Notes: generated by a model from the letters alone, not told the origin. DNA of 64,000 nt from Mucilaginibacter flavidus (GCF_024055575.1 NZ_JAMXOE010000002.1:310001-374000), one strand, 5' to 3'. Shown: positions 1 to 9,029, counted from the first letter of the stretch. A program made the numbers and translations.

Positions 1-60
1 TTGAAAGTGGTAAATGAAAGATTGCGTCTGAATTATGGTTGAATAACGCAAAATCTTGAT

Positions 61-858
61 TTAAAACAAAAGCGTAAACCCTTTACCTGTTGCAGGCTTA
101 TCAATCTCTTCAAATTTTTTTATTTCCGATGATAAAAGCCGGGAGTATTCTCCCTCCATAAATTTTCGAAAGATTGAAATATCATCGTTTTCGCGGGTAG
201 CAATCAAGGCCTCAATATACTCGGCTTTTCCTTCAGAATGTACGATTGCCAGCGGGAAGCCGTAAAACGCCTGGATATAATTCATTAGCAGGCGCGATGT
301 TCGGCCATTGCCATCATAAAAGGGATGAATACTTACAAGATTATAATGTGAATCAAAAGACAAATTAATTTTTTGGAGGTCACTTAAATCCCGCTTCATT
401 AAATCAGTTATCCTTGAAACCATCTTTTCGGTAAGCGCAATTACCTTATCATAATTAGGAAAATAAGTTGAGCCGGCAGACACATTACCTTTCCTGAATT
501 CGCCTTTGCTTGCGTCAACAGTGCCGAAAACGGTATTATATAACTGACCGGTACTTTTTACGACAACAGCGTTGATTTCCTTTATAAATTCAACAGTGAC
601 ATTGCGTTTAACTTTTGCCTGTTGAAGAATAAAGTTTAGCGCAGCAAAATGGTCGGTCACCATCAAACTGTCGTTTATAGGTTTCCCTTTAGGGGTTAGA
701 CCTTCATCAAGCAGCACCTGCGTTTCAATCTCGGTTAAAGTTGAGCCTTCTATCTGGGTTGAGTGATGAACGATAGAAATCAGGTTGAATTTTTCATGGT
801 CAATCACATCGGCGATTCCCAATGCTTTGTACCTGTCAACTAATCCAACTATATCCAT
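61..858 (-). CDS. Fic family protein (probable AMP-transferase)
   Basis: A 265-residue protein with the Fic core motif HPFYDGNGRTSR near residues 178-189, which carries the catalytic His and the phosphate-binding GNGR loop. Fic enzymes usually transfer AMP from ATP to a hydroxyl side chain of a target protein. Near residue 33 the sequence STQIEGS matches the (S/T)xxxE(G/N) inhibitory helix, here placed N-terminal to the Fic core as in self-inhibited class II Fic proteins, so basal activity is probably low. No antitoxin-like partner lies next to it, which fits inhibition in cis. No winged-helix domain is evident at the C-terminus. The target is unknown. Confidence 0.9.
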   Translation of the reverse strand: MDIVGLVDRYKALGIADVIDHEKFNLISIVHHSTQIEGSTLTEIETQVLLDEGLTPKGKPINDSLMVTDHFAALNFILQQAKVKRNVTVEFIKEINAVVVKSTGQLYNTVFGTVDASKGEFRKGNVSAGSTYFPNYDKVIALTEKMVSRITDLMKRDLSDLQKINLSFDSHYNLVSIHPFYDGNGRTSRLLMNYIQAFYGFPLAIVHSEGKAEYIEALIATRENDDISIFRKFMEGEYSRLLSSEIKKFEEIDKPATGKGFTLLF

Positions 859-892
859 TTAATGTAAATCACTACCTAATCAAGTCACACTT

Positions 893-1360
893 CTACCTTA
901 ACCTGTCCGCCGATTTCACCAGCTTTTCATCGGCTTTGATGGCCCTGATAGCCAGCAATATAAGCAGCATGCTGAACGAGGAAAGGAAAAGGCCTATCCC
1001 GAAGTTATGGGTATCAATCTGTACGCTGCCCATAACGCCCTTTGCCATCTGCGACAGCCAGAAGCTATAACCAACTATCACCAGCAATGTGCTATAGCTA
1101 AGCGCTATTTGCTGCTTGCGATTTTTGTATAAAAAAATGATGATCAGTGGAATCAAACCGATGATGGCTGTAGCAATCGTTATCCCCATAAAAAATTGGG
1201 TATGGGTGTGCTGTCCGTTTATATCCTGGAAAACCCCGGTTACCATTATCGTTAATGGTTTGCCATCTACATAAACATTGTGCACCAATGGAAAAAGGAA
1301 CAGGGCAAACATAGCTAATGAAGCTAATAACAGGTAAATGCTTTGTACTCGTTGTAACAT
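893..1360 (-). CDS. DUF4293 family membrane protein
   Basis: A 155-residue protein with four hydrophobic segments (about residues 5-25, 55-78, 84-104 and 118-140) and a basic C-terminus. The opening MLQRVQSIYLLLA and the overall length are typical of DUF4293, an uncharacterised inner-membrane family restricted to Bacteroidota. It stands alone, 34 bp upstream of the Fic gene on the same strand. Function unknown; the family call rests on overall resemblance. Confidence 0.8.
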   Translation of the reverse strand: MLQRVQSIYLLLASLAMFALFLFPLVHNVYVDGKPLTIMVTGVFQDINGQHTHTQFFMGITIATAIIGLIPLIIIFLYKNRKQQIALSYSTLLVIVGYSFWLSQMAKGVMGSVQIDTHNFGIGLFLSSFSMLLILLAIRAIKADEKLVKSADRLR

Positions 1361-1467
1361 AGTATTAGTTTATAAGGCAAAGATAAGCTGTTTTGCTAAT
1401 TATTTGCTGTGTGTGTTGTATTCAATAAATATCGTACTTTTATTTGCTGATTTAACCCCTGATTGAC

Positions 1468-1992
1468 ATGGCCGATCCGACTGACCCTTCACCCTCTTTG
1501 CAACCTAAAGATGTGCAGATTGATGATATGCTGCTGAAAAAAACTTTCCTGGAGCACCTGAATTACATTTATTTTGGAAAACAACACCTCATCAGTTTCT
1601 TTAACGAGGTAAAAAGTATTGCAAAATTAAATGTTTTAAAACAAGCAATACAGGAAGGTATTGACGATACTGAAAGCCAGATTAAACAAATGGATGAAAT
1701 ATACACGGCAATTGGCGAAACACCATCCCAAACTAGCACGCTGGGTATAAAGGCAATGACGCTGGAGGCTTACATTGCAACCATTAAAGCCGGTAAAACC
1801 CCGCTCGAAAAAGATGTATTTATACTTTTTTATTTACAGCAGATAGAGGGAATTGAAATTACCTACTTTAAAGTATTAAAGAACCTGGCCAAAGCTATAG
1901 GCTACAGCAGCTCTTTTTTAGACCAGCCTTTTGATCTGGCTGTTGAGAACAAGATTTTGTTTGAGTCGATTTATAAAGAGTATATTTCTTAA
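1468..1992 (+). CDS. DUF892 (YciE/YciF-type) ferritin-like protein
   Basis: A 174-residue soluble, mainly helical protein. The segment LKKTFLEHLNYIYFGKQHLISFF and the later EIEG/EKDVFILFYLQQIE helices resemble DUF892 proteins, which form a four-helix ferritin-like bundle and are often stress-induced. Helix-borne Glu and His residues that could be metal ligands are present (E33, H34, H44, E53), but the canonical ligand set cannot be confirmed by eye. A loose TTG / TACTTTTA promoter-like pair lies about 30-50 bp upstream. Family call moderately sure; metal binding inferred. Confidence 0.68.
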   Translation: MADPTDPSPSLQPKDVQIDDMLLKKTFLEHLNYIYFGKQHLISFFNEVKSIAKLNVLKQAIQEGIDDTESQIKQMDEIYTAIGETPSQTSTLGIKAMTLEAYIATIKAGKTPLEKDVFILFYLQQIEGIEITYFKVLKNLAKAIGYSSSFLDQPFDLAVENKILFESIYKEYIS

Positions 1993-2101
1993 ATTTTTGT
2001 AAGGTTGGAAAGTTGCAACGTTAAAAGGTTGTGCCCTTGTTGTTCGGCTTGTGCTCTTAACTTTAAAACCTTCCATCGTTTCAACATTACAACATCCTCA
2101 C

Positions 2102-2109
2102 TACCTTTG
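2102..2109 (+). promoter_or_regulatory. Bacteroidota -7 element before truA
   Basis: TACCTTTG matches the TAnnTTTG -7 consensus of the Bacteroidota primary sigma factor and ends 4 nt before the GTG chosen as the truA start. A transcript started about 7 nt downstream would be almost leaderless. No clear -33 TTG was placed. Confidence 0.4.
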
Positions 2110-2113
2110 CCCC

Positions 2114-2869
2114 GTGGCCAAACGACGCTATTTTATTGAACTCTCTTACGACGGCACCAACTATCACGGTTGGCAAACACAGCCAAATGCGGTAGCTGTT
2201 CAGCAAGTATTGGATAAAGCCCTTGCTACTGTTTTGCGCCAGCCTATAGAAACCGTTGGTTGCGGGCGTACGGATACCGGCGTACATGCCAAAGAGTTTT
2301 TTGCGCATTTCGATGTGGAGACCATAGACGATAGACCATGGACCATAGATGAAACTGCAACTGTTGTTAGAAGTTTAAATTCTATTCTGCCTAAGGATAT
2401 CGCTGTAAAAAACATCTTCCCGGTTACTGCCGAAGCACATGCGCGGTTCGATGCCACTTTACGCAGCTACGAATACCATATCCATTTTAATAAGAATCCT
2501 TTTAAAACCGGTTACTCGTGGGAACTGCGGGATAGACCGGATGTGGAATTGATGAACAGAGCTGCGGTGATAATTATGGAGCACTCCGATTTCAGCTGCT
2601 TTAGCAAATCAAACACCCAGGTAAAAACTAATAATTGTAAAATATCAAAAACCGGGTGGATCATTGAGGGCGACAGCATGGTATTCCAGATATCTGCCGA
2701 CCGATTTTTACGCAACATGGTACGGGCGATAGTAGGCACATTGATTATGGTGGGCCGCAAAGAGATTGAACCGGAAGCCGTTCGTACCATCATCGAAAGC
2801 AAAAACCGCAGTAACGCGGGCATGTCCGTACCTGCATGCGGGCTATTCTTAACCAGAGTGCAATATTAG
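2114..2869 (+). CDS. truA: tRNA pseudouridine synthase A
   Basis: Converts uridines 38-40 of the tRNA anticodon arm to pseudouridine. The protein starts VAKRRYFIELSYDGTNYHGW from a GTG codon; an upstream GTG at 2051 would add 21 residues with no family counterpart, encoded by repeat-like intergenic DNA. The catalytic Asp is in GCGRTDTGVHA. The conserved RFLRNMVRAIVGTL segment and the usual length (251 residues) are present. Odd feature: between FDVE and VVRSLNSILP the protein carries about ten extra residues (IDDRPWTIDETA), encoded by a GACCATAG repeat at 2320-2349. Confidence 0.95.
   Translation: MAKRRYFIELSYDGTNYHGWQTQPNAVAVQQVLDKALATVLRQPIETVGCGRTDTGVHAKEFFAHFDVETIDDRPWTIDETATVVRSLNSILPKDIAVKNIFPVTAEAHARFDATLRSYEYHIHFNKNPFKTGYSWELRDRPDVELMNRAAVIIMEHSDFSCFSKSNTQVKTNNCKISKTGWIIEGDSMVFQISADRFLRNMVRAIVGTLIMVGRKEIEPEAVRTIIESKNRSNAGMSVPACGLFLTRVQY
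2320..2349 (+). repeat. In-frame GACCATAG-type repeat inside truA
   Basis: Three nearby copies of GACCATAG-like units (GACCATAGAC, ATAGACCATG, GACCATAGAT) lie within the truA frame. This kind of short iterated sequence is normally seen between genes in Bacteroidota. It encodes an insertion not expected in TruA. Confidence 0.55.
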
Positions 2870-2874
2870 CCTCC

Positions 2875-2998
2875 TACCCCCCCTAAAGGGGGAACAAAAA
2901 AGGAAAATTTTAAAATTATACGATAACTTTGAATTTAAGTGAGCAACAATAAAAATACAAATTCAAAAGTTCCCCCTTCAGGGGGCGGAGGGGGCATT
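2875..2998. repeat. Inverted repeat around the ABC exporter start codon
   Basis: The left arm, CCCCCTAAAGGGGGAAC at about 2878-2894, and the right arm, GTTCCCCCTTCAGGGGG at 2969-2985, are inverted copies of a C/G-rich palindrome. Nested inside is a second pair, AACTTTGAATTT (2925-2936) and AAATTCAAAAGTT (2959-2971), complementary over 12 bp with one bulge. This leaves the GTG at 2939 in a 22-nt loop. The right arm is translated as part of the exporter's N-terminus. Confidence 0.6.
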
Positions 2999-4786
2999 AC
3001 CGGTAAAGCGCTCGATTGGAAACTGCTGGGGCGGATAATGCATTATGTAAAACCCTACCGGTCCACTTTTATCATAGCTGCATCCCTTACTATATTTTTA
3101 GCAGCCAATGCTTTGGTGCAGCCTATACTGATCCAAAAAACGCTTGATAACCATATTCTTACCGACGATTATAACGGCTTGGTTTTTATGATCGGGCTGA
3201 TGATTGCGCAGTTGGTTATCCAAACTGTTGCTCAATATTATCAAACATACTTAACCAACTCGCTGGGTCAATCGGTAATCCGTGATTTGAGGATCGACGT
3301 ATTTAATCACATCACCAGCCTACGCTTGAAATATTTCGACCGTACACCAATCGGTATGTTAATAACGCGAACTGTTTCTGATTTGGAAACCATTGCCGAT
3401 ATATTTTCGGAAGGATTGATATCTATTATGGGCGATTTACTGCTGGTTGTGGCTGTAATTGGTGTTATGCTTTACCAGGACTGGAAGCTGGCGCTGATTA
3501 CCATGATACCGATGCCGTTCCTGCTGTTGTCGACATATGTGTTTAAGGAAGCTATTAAGTCGTCTTTCCAGGAGGTACGTACACAGGTGGCACATTTGAA
3601 TACTTTTTTGGCTGAGCATATCTCTGGCATGAGCGTTATCCAGCTTTTTGCCCGCGAAGACCAGGAAATGCGAAAGTTTAAAGCCGTAAATACTAAATAC
3701 CGCGATGCCAATATTCGCTCAAACTGGTATTATTCGATCTTCTTTCCTGTAGTCGAAATTCTGTTTGCCGTATGTATTGGCCTGCTGGTGTGGTATGGCT
3801 GTAAGCGTATCCTGTCGGACAAAGCGTTATTGAGTATTTCTGCCAACCAGCACGGCATTACGCCGGGTGTAATAACCGGTTTTATTGTGTTGTTGAATAT
3901 GCTTTTCAGGCCCATACGTCAACTGGCCGATAAATTTAACACCCTGCAAATGGGCATGGTGGGCGCCGACAGGATTTTTAAAGTATTGGATACCGATGAG
4001 GTAGCCGTTAATACCGGCAAACTGGCGCCTGAAACCCTTAAGGGCGACATAGAATTTAAGGACGTTTGGTTTGCCTATAACGAAGAAAACTGGGTTTTAA
4101 AAGATATCAACTTTCACCTGCAGCCCGGTAAAACGCTGGCGCTGGTAGGCGCTACAGGTGCGGGCAAGTCATCAACAATAAATATCCTGAACCGGTTTTA
4201 CGAAATTGGCAAGGGCGCCGTTACTATCGACGGGCACGATATACGGGAGTATGATGTTGATTACCTGCGCTCACACATTGCAACTGTTATACAGGATGTG
4301 TTTTTGTTTACCGATACCATTGCCAACAACATCAGCCTGAATAATACCGAAATTACCCGGGAGCAAATCATCGCGGCAGCAAAAGACGTAGGCGCGCATG
4401 AATTTATAGAGCGGCTGCCCGGGGACTATGATTATAATGTGATGGAACGGGGCTCTACGCTTTCTGCCGGCCAATCGCAATTGATTTCCTTTATCAGGGC
4501 ATTGGTTTACAACCCTACTATTCTCGTACTGGACGAGGCCACCTCATCTGTTGACACAGAGACAGAGATATTAATACAAAATGCCATAGGTAAGCTTATG
4601 CAGGGCCGCACAGCCATTGTAATTGCCCACCGGCTATCCACCATACAAAATGCCGATAAAATCATCGTACTCGACCATGGTGAGATAAAAGAAATGGGTA
4701 CCCACCAGGAACTATTACGTATTGAAAACGGTTACTACCGCAAATTGTACGATTTGCAGTTTAACTCGGCGGGGATTGTAAAGTAG
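2939..4786 (+). CDS. ABC exporter, fused membrane and ATPase domains
   Basis: A 615-residue half-transporter of the multidrug/lipid exporter type. Six membrane helices span about residues 45-335, followed by an ATPase domain with Walker A GATGAGKS, signature LSAGQ, Walker B ILVLDEATS and switch His in IVIAHRLST. It would act as a homodimer in the inner membrane; the substrate cannot be told from sequence. The GTG start is the only start that keeps the N-terminus; the next Met is inside the first family block (GRIMHYVKPYR). The first 22 residues include PPSGGGGG, encoded by an intergenic-type repeat rather than family sequence, so the true start could differ. Confidence 0.9.
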   Translation: MSNNKNTNSKVPPSGGGGGITGKALDWKLLGRIMHYVKPYRSTFIIAASLTIFLAANALVQPILIQKTLDNHILTDDYNGLVFMIGLMIAQLVIQTVAQYYQTYLTNSLGQSVIRDLRIDVFNHITSLRLKYFDRTPIGMLITRTVSDLETIADIFSEGLISIMGDLLLVVAVIGVMLYQDWKLALITMIPMPFLLLSTYVFKEAIKSSFQEVRTQVAHLNTFLAEHISGMSVIQLFAREDQEMRKFKAVNTKYRDANIRSNWYYSIFFPVVEILFAVCIGLLVWYGCKRILSDKALLSISANQHGITPGVITGFIVLLNMLFRPIRQLADKFNTLQMGMVGADRIFKVLDTDEVAVNTGKLAPETLKGDIEFKDVWFAYNEENWVLKDINFHLQPGKTLALVGATGAGKSSTINILNRFYEIGKGAVTIDGHDIREYDVDYLRSHIATVIQDVFLFTDTIANNISLNNTEITREQIIAAAKDVGAHEFIERLPGDYDYNVMERGSTLSAGQSQLISFIRALVYNPTILVLDEATSSVDTETEILIQNAIGKLMQGRTAIVIAHRLSTIQNADKIIVLDHGEIKEMGTHQELLRIENGYYRKLYDLQFNSAGIVK

Positions 4787-4830
4787 TTCATAGTTGATGG
4801 TTCATAGTTCATGGCCGACAAAAAATGCAG

Positions 4831-5031
4831 CTACGTTTTGCTTTCGTCACCAGGATGCACCGGTTGTTCTTCCTTTTCGTGTTTTTTGGCTATCTCGCCG
4901 CCGTGTGGCTTATCGGCATTATACTCCTTATCCTCTTTGCGCACCACGCTTTTATGGCCGTCATCATGTGGCCTGTGGGTAGGTGTATCCGCAGGTGATG
5001 GTTTGTCTGTTGAGTTTGCTGGCTCTGTCAT
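4831..5031 (-). CDS. Small hydrophilic hypothetical protein
   Basis: A 66-residue, highly charged protein rich in Lys, Glu, Asp, Pro and His (MTEPANSTDKPSPADTPTHR at the start), with no hydrophobic segment and no cysteine. Composition suggests an intrinsically disordered protein. The frame is preferred over two overlapping plus-strand frames, which are Cys-rich and of implausible composition. Not recognised as a named family. It is convergent with the ABC exporter gene. Confidence 0.5.
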   Translation of the reverse strand: MTEPANSTDKPSPADTPTHRPHDDGHKSVVRKEDKEYNADKPHGGEIAKKHEKEEQPVHPGDESKT

Positions 5032-5089
5032 AAGGGGATAACAAAAGGAAGATAAGATTTGTTTAGGTACCCCGGAACATTTACATCAT

Positions 5090-5234
5090 GTCATTGCGAG
5101 CGAGGAACGAGCGCGGCAACCGCGAACTTTGTAATCACGCTATGCAAATCCGCTATACATATGAATTTGCAAATTCATACCTTTCTATTGGCTCAGGACA
5201 GTTCGCGATTGCTGCGCTGCGCTCGCAAATGACA
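5090..5234. repeat. Palindromic repeat, TCATTGCGAG family, copy A
   Basis: The terminal arms GTCATTGCGAGCGAGGAACG and its imperfect complement (CTGCGCTCGCAAATGAC) enclose about 100 bp. The centre holds the perfect 20-bp palindrome TATGAATTTGCAAATTCATA at 5160-5179. It resembles copies at 16566-16711 and 18562-18711. No protein is encoded. Confidence 0.65.
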
Positions 5235-5239
5235 TAACC

Positions 5240-5270
5240 ATAAAAGGCCTCCCGTTACCGGAAAGCCTTC
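5240..5270 (-). terminator. Terminator of the atp operon
   Basis: Read on the minus strand, AAGGCTTTCCG - GTAA - CGGGAGGCCTT forms an 11-bp stem with wobbles, followed by TTTA. It sits about 30 bp after the atpG stop codon. Confidence 0.75.
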
Positions 5271-5296
5271 AATATTAAAAAAATCACGTAGTATTT

Positions 5297-6196
5297 TTAT
5301 TGAGCCGATAATGCTGCGGCGCCGCTCACAATCTCCGTTAATTCGGTGGTGATGGCTGCCTGGCGTGCCTGGTTGTATGATAGCTTTAACGCTTTCAATA
5401 ATTCACCGGCATTATCAGTTGCTTTATCCATTGCGGTCATACGTGCGCCGTGCTCTGATGCATTTGAATCAAGCACTGCTTTGTAAACCTGTATCTTAAT
5501 ATTTTTAGGGATAAGCTGCTCTACTATAGCTTCCTGCGAAGGCTCCAATATGTAATCAACCTGTACTTTATTAAGGTCCTTTTTGCCTTCTTCTTTCTTA
5601 ACTTCGGGTTTTGGAACCGGTAACAGCTGCTCAACAGTTAGTATCTGCATAGCAGCGTTTTTAAACTGGTTATACACCAGTTCAACGCGGTCATAATCGC
5701 CTTTTAAAAATCCTTCCATAATACTTTCGGTAATTACGGATGTGTTTATAAAGTTAAGATCGAGGTACAAATCATTATTGTTACCAATAACATTGTACTT
5801 GCGGCGCTGATAAAACTCCTGGCTTTTTTTACCGATACTAACTATCGATACATTGCCGGCCCTAAGCTGCTCGCTGTATTTTTCAGCAATCAGGTTATTG
5901 GCGGCTTTTATAACGTTAGCGTTAAAAGCACCGGCCAGGCCACGGTTTGACGATACCACAACTATCAGCACCTTGTTCGGCTCGCGCTGCGCTAAAAATG
6001 GCGATGAGCCATCCTCTAAACTTGCAGACAAGTTTGCGAGCAACTCCTTCAGCTTGTTTGCATAAGGGCGCAGCTGTACAATTGCGTTGGTAGCCCGTTT
6101 CAACTTAGCTGCCGAAACCATTTTCATGGCTTTGGTTATTTGCTGTGTTGAACTTACAGACTTAATCCTGTTTCTTACTTCTTTTAAATTAGCCAT
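5297..6196 (-). CDS. atpG: ATP synthase F1 gamma subunit
   Basis: Central rotor shaft of F1 that couples proton flow through the c-ring to catalysis. The N-terminus (MANLKEVRNRIKSVSSTQQI, then TKAMKMVSAAKL) and the C-terminal block ASEHGARMTAMDKATDNAGE are hallmark gamma sequences. Length 299 is normal. It is the last gene of the minus-strand atp cluster, followed by a terminator; atpD and atpC (beta and epsilon) are not downstream, the usual split in many Bacteroidota. Confidence 0.97.
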   Translation of the reverse strand: MANLKEVRNRIKSVSSTQQITKAMKMVSAAKLKRATNAIVQLRPYANKLKELLANLSASLEDGSSPFLAQREPNKVLIVVVSSNRGLAGAFNANVIKAANNLIAEKYSEQLRAGNVSIVSIGKKSQEFYQRRKYNVIGNNNDLYLDLNFINTSVITESIMEGFLKGDYDRVELVYNQFKNAAMQILTVEQLLPVPKPEVKKEEGKKDLNKVQVDYILEPSQEAIVEQLIPKNIKIQVYKAVLDSNASEHGARMTAMDKATDNAGELLKALKLSYNQARQAAITTELTEIVSGAAALSAQ

Positions 6197-6202
6197 TCTT
6201 TT

Positions 6203-6272
6203 GGTGAGTGGTTATTAGTGAGTGGTGAGTTGTTAGTCGTTTAACTATTCACTACCCACCGCTCTCTATTCA
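6203..6272. repeat. Imperfect inverted repeat between atpA and atpG
   Basis: AGTGAGTGGTGAGT-type iterations on the left face CACTACCCACCGCTC on the right, forming an imperfect inverted repeat in an 81-bp gap inside the operon. It may form RNA secondary structure between the two genes. Confidence 0.45.
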
Positions 6273-6277
6273 ATAAA

Positions 6278-7852
6278 TTAATATTTCCCGCTCAGCTCTT
6301 TAGCAACTGTTTCCAGTACGCCGGTGATGCTGTCGTCAAACTTACCTGCTTTAAGCGCAGCTAAGACTTCAGGGTGACGAACTTCAAGCTGGCTTGTAAA
6401 TTCGCTTTCAAACTCCCTGATTTTGTTTACAGGTACGTTACGCATCAGGTTTTTAGTACCTAAGTAAATAACAGCAACTTGTTTTTCAACTGTTACAGGT
6501 GAGTACTGACCTTGCTTCAAAATCTCAACGTTACGGGCACCTTTATCAAGCACTGTTTTTGTTGATGCATCAAGGTCTGAACCGAATTTCGAGAAGGCCT
6601 CAAGCTCACGGTATTGTGCCTGGTCAAGTTTCAGGGTACCTGCAACTTTCTTCATCGATTTGATTTGCGCGTTACCACCTACACGTGATACCGAGATACC
6701 TACGTTTATAGCCGGACGAACACCTGCGTTAAACAAGTTCGACTCAAGGAATATCTGGCCGTCAGTAATCGAAATTACGTTGGTTGGGATATATGCCGAT
6801 ACATCACCTGCCTGTGTTTCGATGATAGGCAATGCGGTTAATGAACCACCACCTTTAACAATACCACGGATCGACTCAGGCAAATCGTTCATTGCCTGAG
6901 CAATTGAATCATTCTGGTTGATTTTCGCAGCACGCTCTAATAAACGGCTGTGCAGGTAAAACACGTCACCAGGATAAGCCTCGCGGCCCGGTGGGCGACG
7001 TAATAACAATGACACTTCGCGGTAAGCAACTGCTTGTTTCGACAAATCATCATAGATGATCAAAGCCGGACGGCCTGTATCGCGGAAGTACTCACCAATT
7101 GCAGCACCTGCAAACGGCGCAAAGAACTGCATGGTAGCAGAGTCAGAAGCGTTTGCCGCAACAATGATAGAGTAAGGCATAGCGCCTTTTTCTTCCAGTG
7201 TGCGTACGATGTTTGCTACGGTAGAAGCTTTCTGGCCGCAAGCTACATATATACAGATAACCGGTTTGCCGGCATCATAAAATTCTTTTTGGTTGATGAT
7301 GGTATCGATACAAACCGCAGTTTTACCAGTCTGACGGTCACCAATAACCAACTCGCGCTGGCCACGGCCGATAGGGATCATCGCGTCGATAGCTTTGATA
7401 CCTGTTTGCAAAGGCTCGGTTACCGGTTGGCGATAGATAACACCTGGCGCTTTACGCTCCAAAGGCATTTCGTAAACCTGGCCGGCAATAGGGCCTTTAC
7501 CATCAATTGGGGCACCCAGGGTATCAACAACACGGCCAAGCATGCCTTCGCCTACGTTAATTGAAGCAATCCTGTTGGTACGTTTAACGGTATCACCTTC
7601 TTTAATATCATCGGATTTGCCAAGCAATACCACACCCACGTTATCCTCTTCAAGGTTAAGTACGATACCCTGTAAGCCGGTACCAAACTCAACCAGCTCG
7701 CCCGATTGTACTTTTGTTAATCCATAAACGCGTGCAATACCGTCACCCACCTGGAGTACAGTACCCACTTCTTCTAATTCAGATTCTGACTTGAAGCCTG
7801 CCAACTGCTGACGCAAAATTGCTGATACTTCGTCTGGTCTTACCTCTACCAT
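6278..7852 (-). CDS. atpA: ATP synthase F1 alpha subunit
   Basis: Non-catalytic nucleotide-binding subunit of F1, 524 residues. The Walker A motif [10 protein letters not shown] and the alpha-specific block [20 protein letters not shown] are present, as is the start [17 protein letters not shown]. The position between atpH and atpG is standard. No anomaly seen. Confidence 0.98.
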   Translation of the reverse strand: MVEVRPDEVSAILRQQLAGFKSESELEEVGTVLQVGDGIARVYGLTKVQSGELVEFGTGLQGIVLNLEEDNVGVVLLGKSDDIKEGDTVKRTNRIASINVGEGMLGRVVDTLGAPIDGKGPIAGQVYEMPLERKAPGVIYRQPVTEPLQTGIKAIDAMIPIGRGQRELVIGDRQTGKTAVCIDTIINQKEFYDAGKPVICIYVACGQKASTVANIVRTLEEKGAMPYSIIVAANASDSATMQFFAPFAGAAIGEYFRDTGRPALIIYDDLSKQAVAYREVSLLLRRPPGREAYPGDVFYLHSRLLERAAKINQNDSIAQAMNDLPESIRGIVKGGGSLTALPIIETQAGDVSAYIPTNVISITDGQIFLESNLFNAGVRPAINVGISVSRVGGNAQIKSMKKVAGTLKLDQAQYRELEAFSKFGSDLDASTKTVLDKGARNVEILKQGQYSPVTVEKQVAVIYLGTKNLMRNVPVNKIREFESEFTSQLEVRHPEVLAALKAGKFDDSITGVLETVAKELSGKY

Positions 7853-7880
7853 TTTTTAACTTTATTTAGAGTTTTAGTTT

Positions 7881-8432
7881 TTAATTACTAGCTGCCCTTT
7901 TGGCAAATTCTTTCTTTAATTTATGCAAATCGCTCGAGATGCTGGTATCTACCTGCCTGTCGCCAACGGTTAACACAAAACCACCAATCAGCGATGGGTC
8001 AACCTTTGTTTCAAGCTTAACTGTACCACCAGTGGCTGCCATTATATCGGCAATCATCTTTTTCTGGTTAGCGTCTGACAGTGCTGTGGCCGATGCAACC
8101 GAAGCATGCACGATATTATTTTTGATATCGTACATATTCACATACTCGCCGGCGGTAGCATATAAAACCTCGCCGCGGCTTTTGTTAACCATCAGCGTAA
8201 AAAAAGCAAGGCTCACTTTGTTGATCTTTTTGCCAAAAACCTCTTCAATTATCTTCACTTTTTTTGAGTGAGATACTATCGGGTTGGCCAAAACCGCTTT
8301 TAGTTCAGGGTTAGCTTTTAAAGTGTGCAGGAAAAGCTCCATATCGCTTTTTACCGGCTCAACAAGGTTTTGCTCCTGTGCTAAGTCGATGATAGATTTG
8401 GCGTACCTGGCTGCTACTGTTAATTCTGACAT
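7881..8432 (-). CDS. atpH: ATP synthase F1 delta subunit
   Basis: Peripheral-stalk subunit joining F1 alpha to subunit b; 183 residues. The N-terminus TVAARYAKSIIDLAQEQNL and the C-terminal segment DPSLIGGFVLTVGDRQVDTS are typical OSCP/delta signatures. It lies 28 bp upstream of atpA and about 100 bp after atpF, the gap being filled by an inverted repeat. Confidence 0.96.
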   Translation of the reverse strand: MSELTVAARYAKSIIDLAQEQNLVEPVKSDMELFLHTLKANPELKAVLANPIVSHSKKVKIIEEVFGKKINKVSLAFFTLMVNKSRGEVLYATAGEYVNMYDIKNNIVHASVASATALSDANQKKMIADIMAATGGTVKLETKVDPSLIGGFVLTVGDRQVDTSISSDLHKLKKEFAKRAASN

Positions 8433-8440
8433 TGTTTTAT

Positions 8441-8540
8441 TTACGAGTTACGAATTCCGATTTACGATTGTGTGAATTTCAGGTTAACTTTAACATTAAT
8501 CCAAAATCGTAATTCGTAAATCGTAATTCTGAAATTACGA
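8441..8540. repeat. Inverted repeat between atpF and atpH
   Basis: TTACGAATTCCGATTTACGA on the left and TCGTAATTCGTAAATCGTAA on the right form long imperfect complementary arms. The right arm reaches the last codons of atpF. It is a second, unrelated repeat family within the same operon. Confidence 0.5.
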
Positions 8541-9029
8541 TAGTTTAACGTCTCTTAATAAATCCTTAACCAGTTCGTCTTGTTTTTTCTGATCTTCAAA
8601 TTGCTTACGCAATACTTTTTCAGCAATTTCAAGCGAAAGGGATGCTACCTGGTTTTTAACGTCAGCCATAGCAATAGCTTTCTGGTTGTTTATCTCGATG
8701 CGGGCAAGCTCAATCTGGCGCGAACCTTCTTTTTGGGCTGCATCTTTAGCATCGCTGATGATTTGGTTTTTCACCTTGGTTGCTTCAGATAAAATAGCAT
8801 CACGCTCAGCACGCGCGCTTTTTAACAAAGCTTCGTTTTCGCCGGTTAAGCGGGCCATTTCTTCTTTAACCGCTTCAGCACGTGACAGTGCGGTTTCAAT
8901 TGACTGCTCGCGTTCATTAATAGCAGCTAAAATTGGTTTCCAGGCAAATTTACCTAATAAGAACAACAGGATCAGGAATGATATCAGTGTCCAGAAAACT
9001 AAACCTACCTCAGGTGTAACTAATTCCAT
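8535..9029 (-). CDS. atpF: ATP synthase Fo b subunit
   Basis: Peripheral-stalk subunit, 164 residues. One N-terminal membrane helix (about residues 8-27, PEVGLVFWTLISFLILLFLL) is followed by a long charged coiled coil rich in Glu, Ala, Lys and Arg. Length and gene order (between atpE and atpH) are standard. A single b-type gene is present, so the stalk is probably a homodimer. Confidence 0.96.
   Translation of the reverse strand: MELVTPEVGLVFWTLISFLILLFLLGKFAWKPILAAINEREQSIETALSRAEAVKEEMARLTGENEALLKSARAERDAILSEATKVKNQIISDAKDAAQKEGSRQIELARIEINNQKAIAMADVKNQVASLSLEIAEKVLRKQFEDQKKQDELVKDLLRDVKLS

Noticed and set aside
4794..5041. Two plus-strand frames opposite the 66-residue hydrophilic protein
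   Set aside because: Cys- and Ser-rich, start inside a TTCATAG repeat, less plausible than the minus-strand frame.
7034..7564. 176-codon frame antisense to atpA
   Set aside because: Lies fully within a strongly conserved gene on the other strand; a shadow of its codon pattern.
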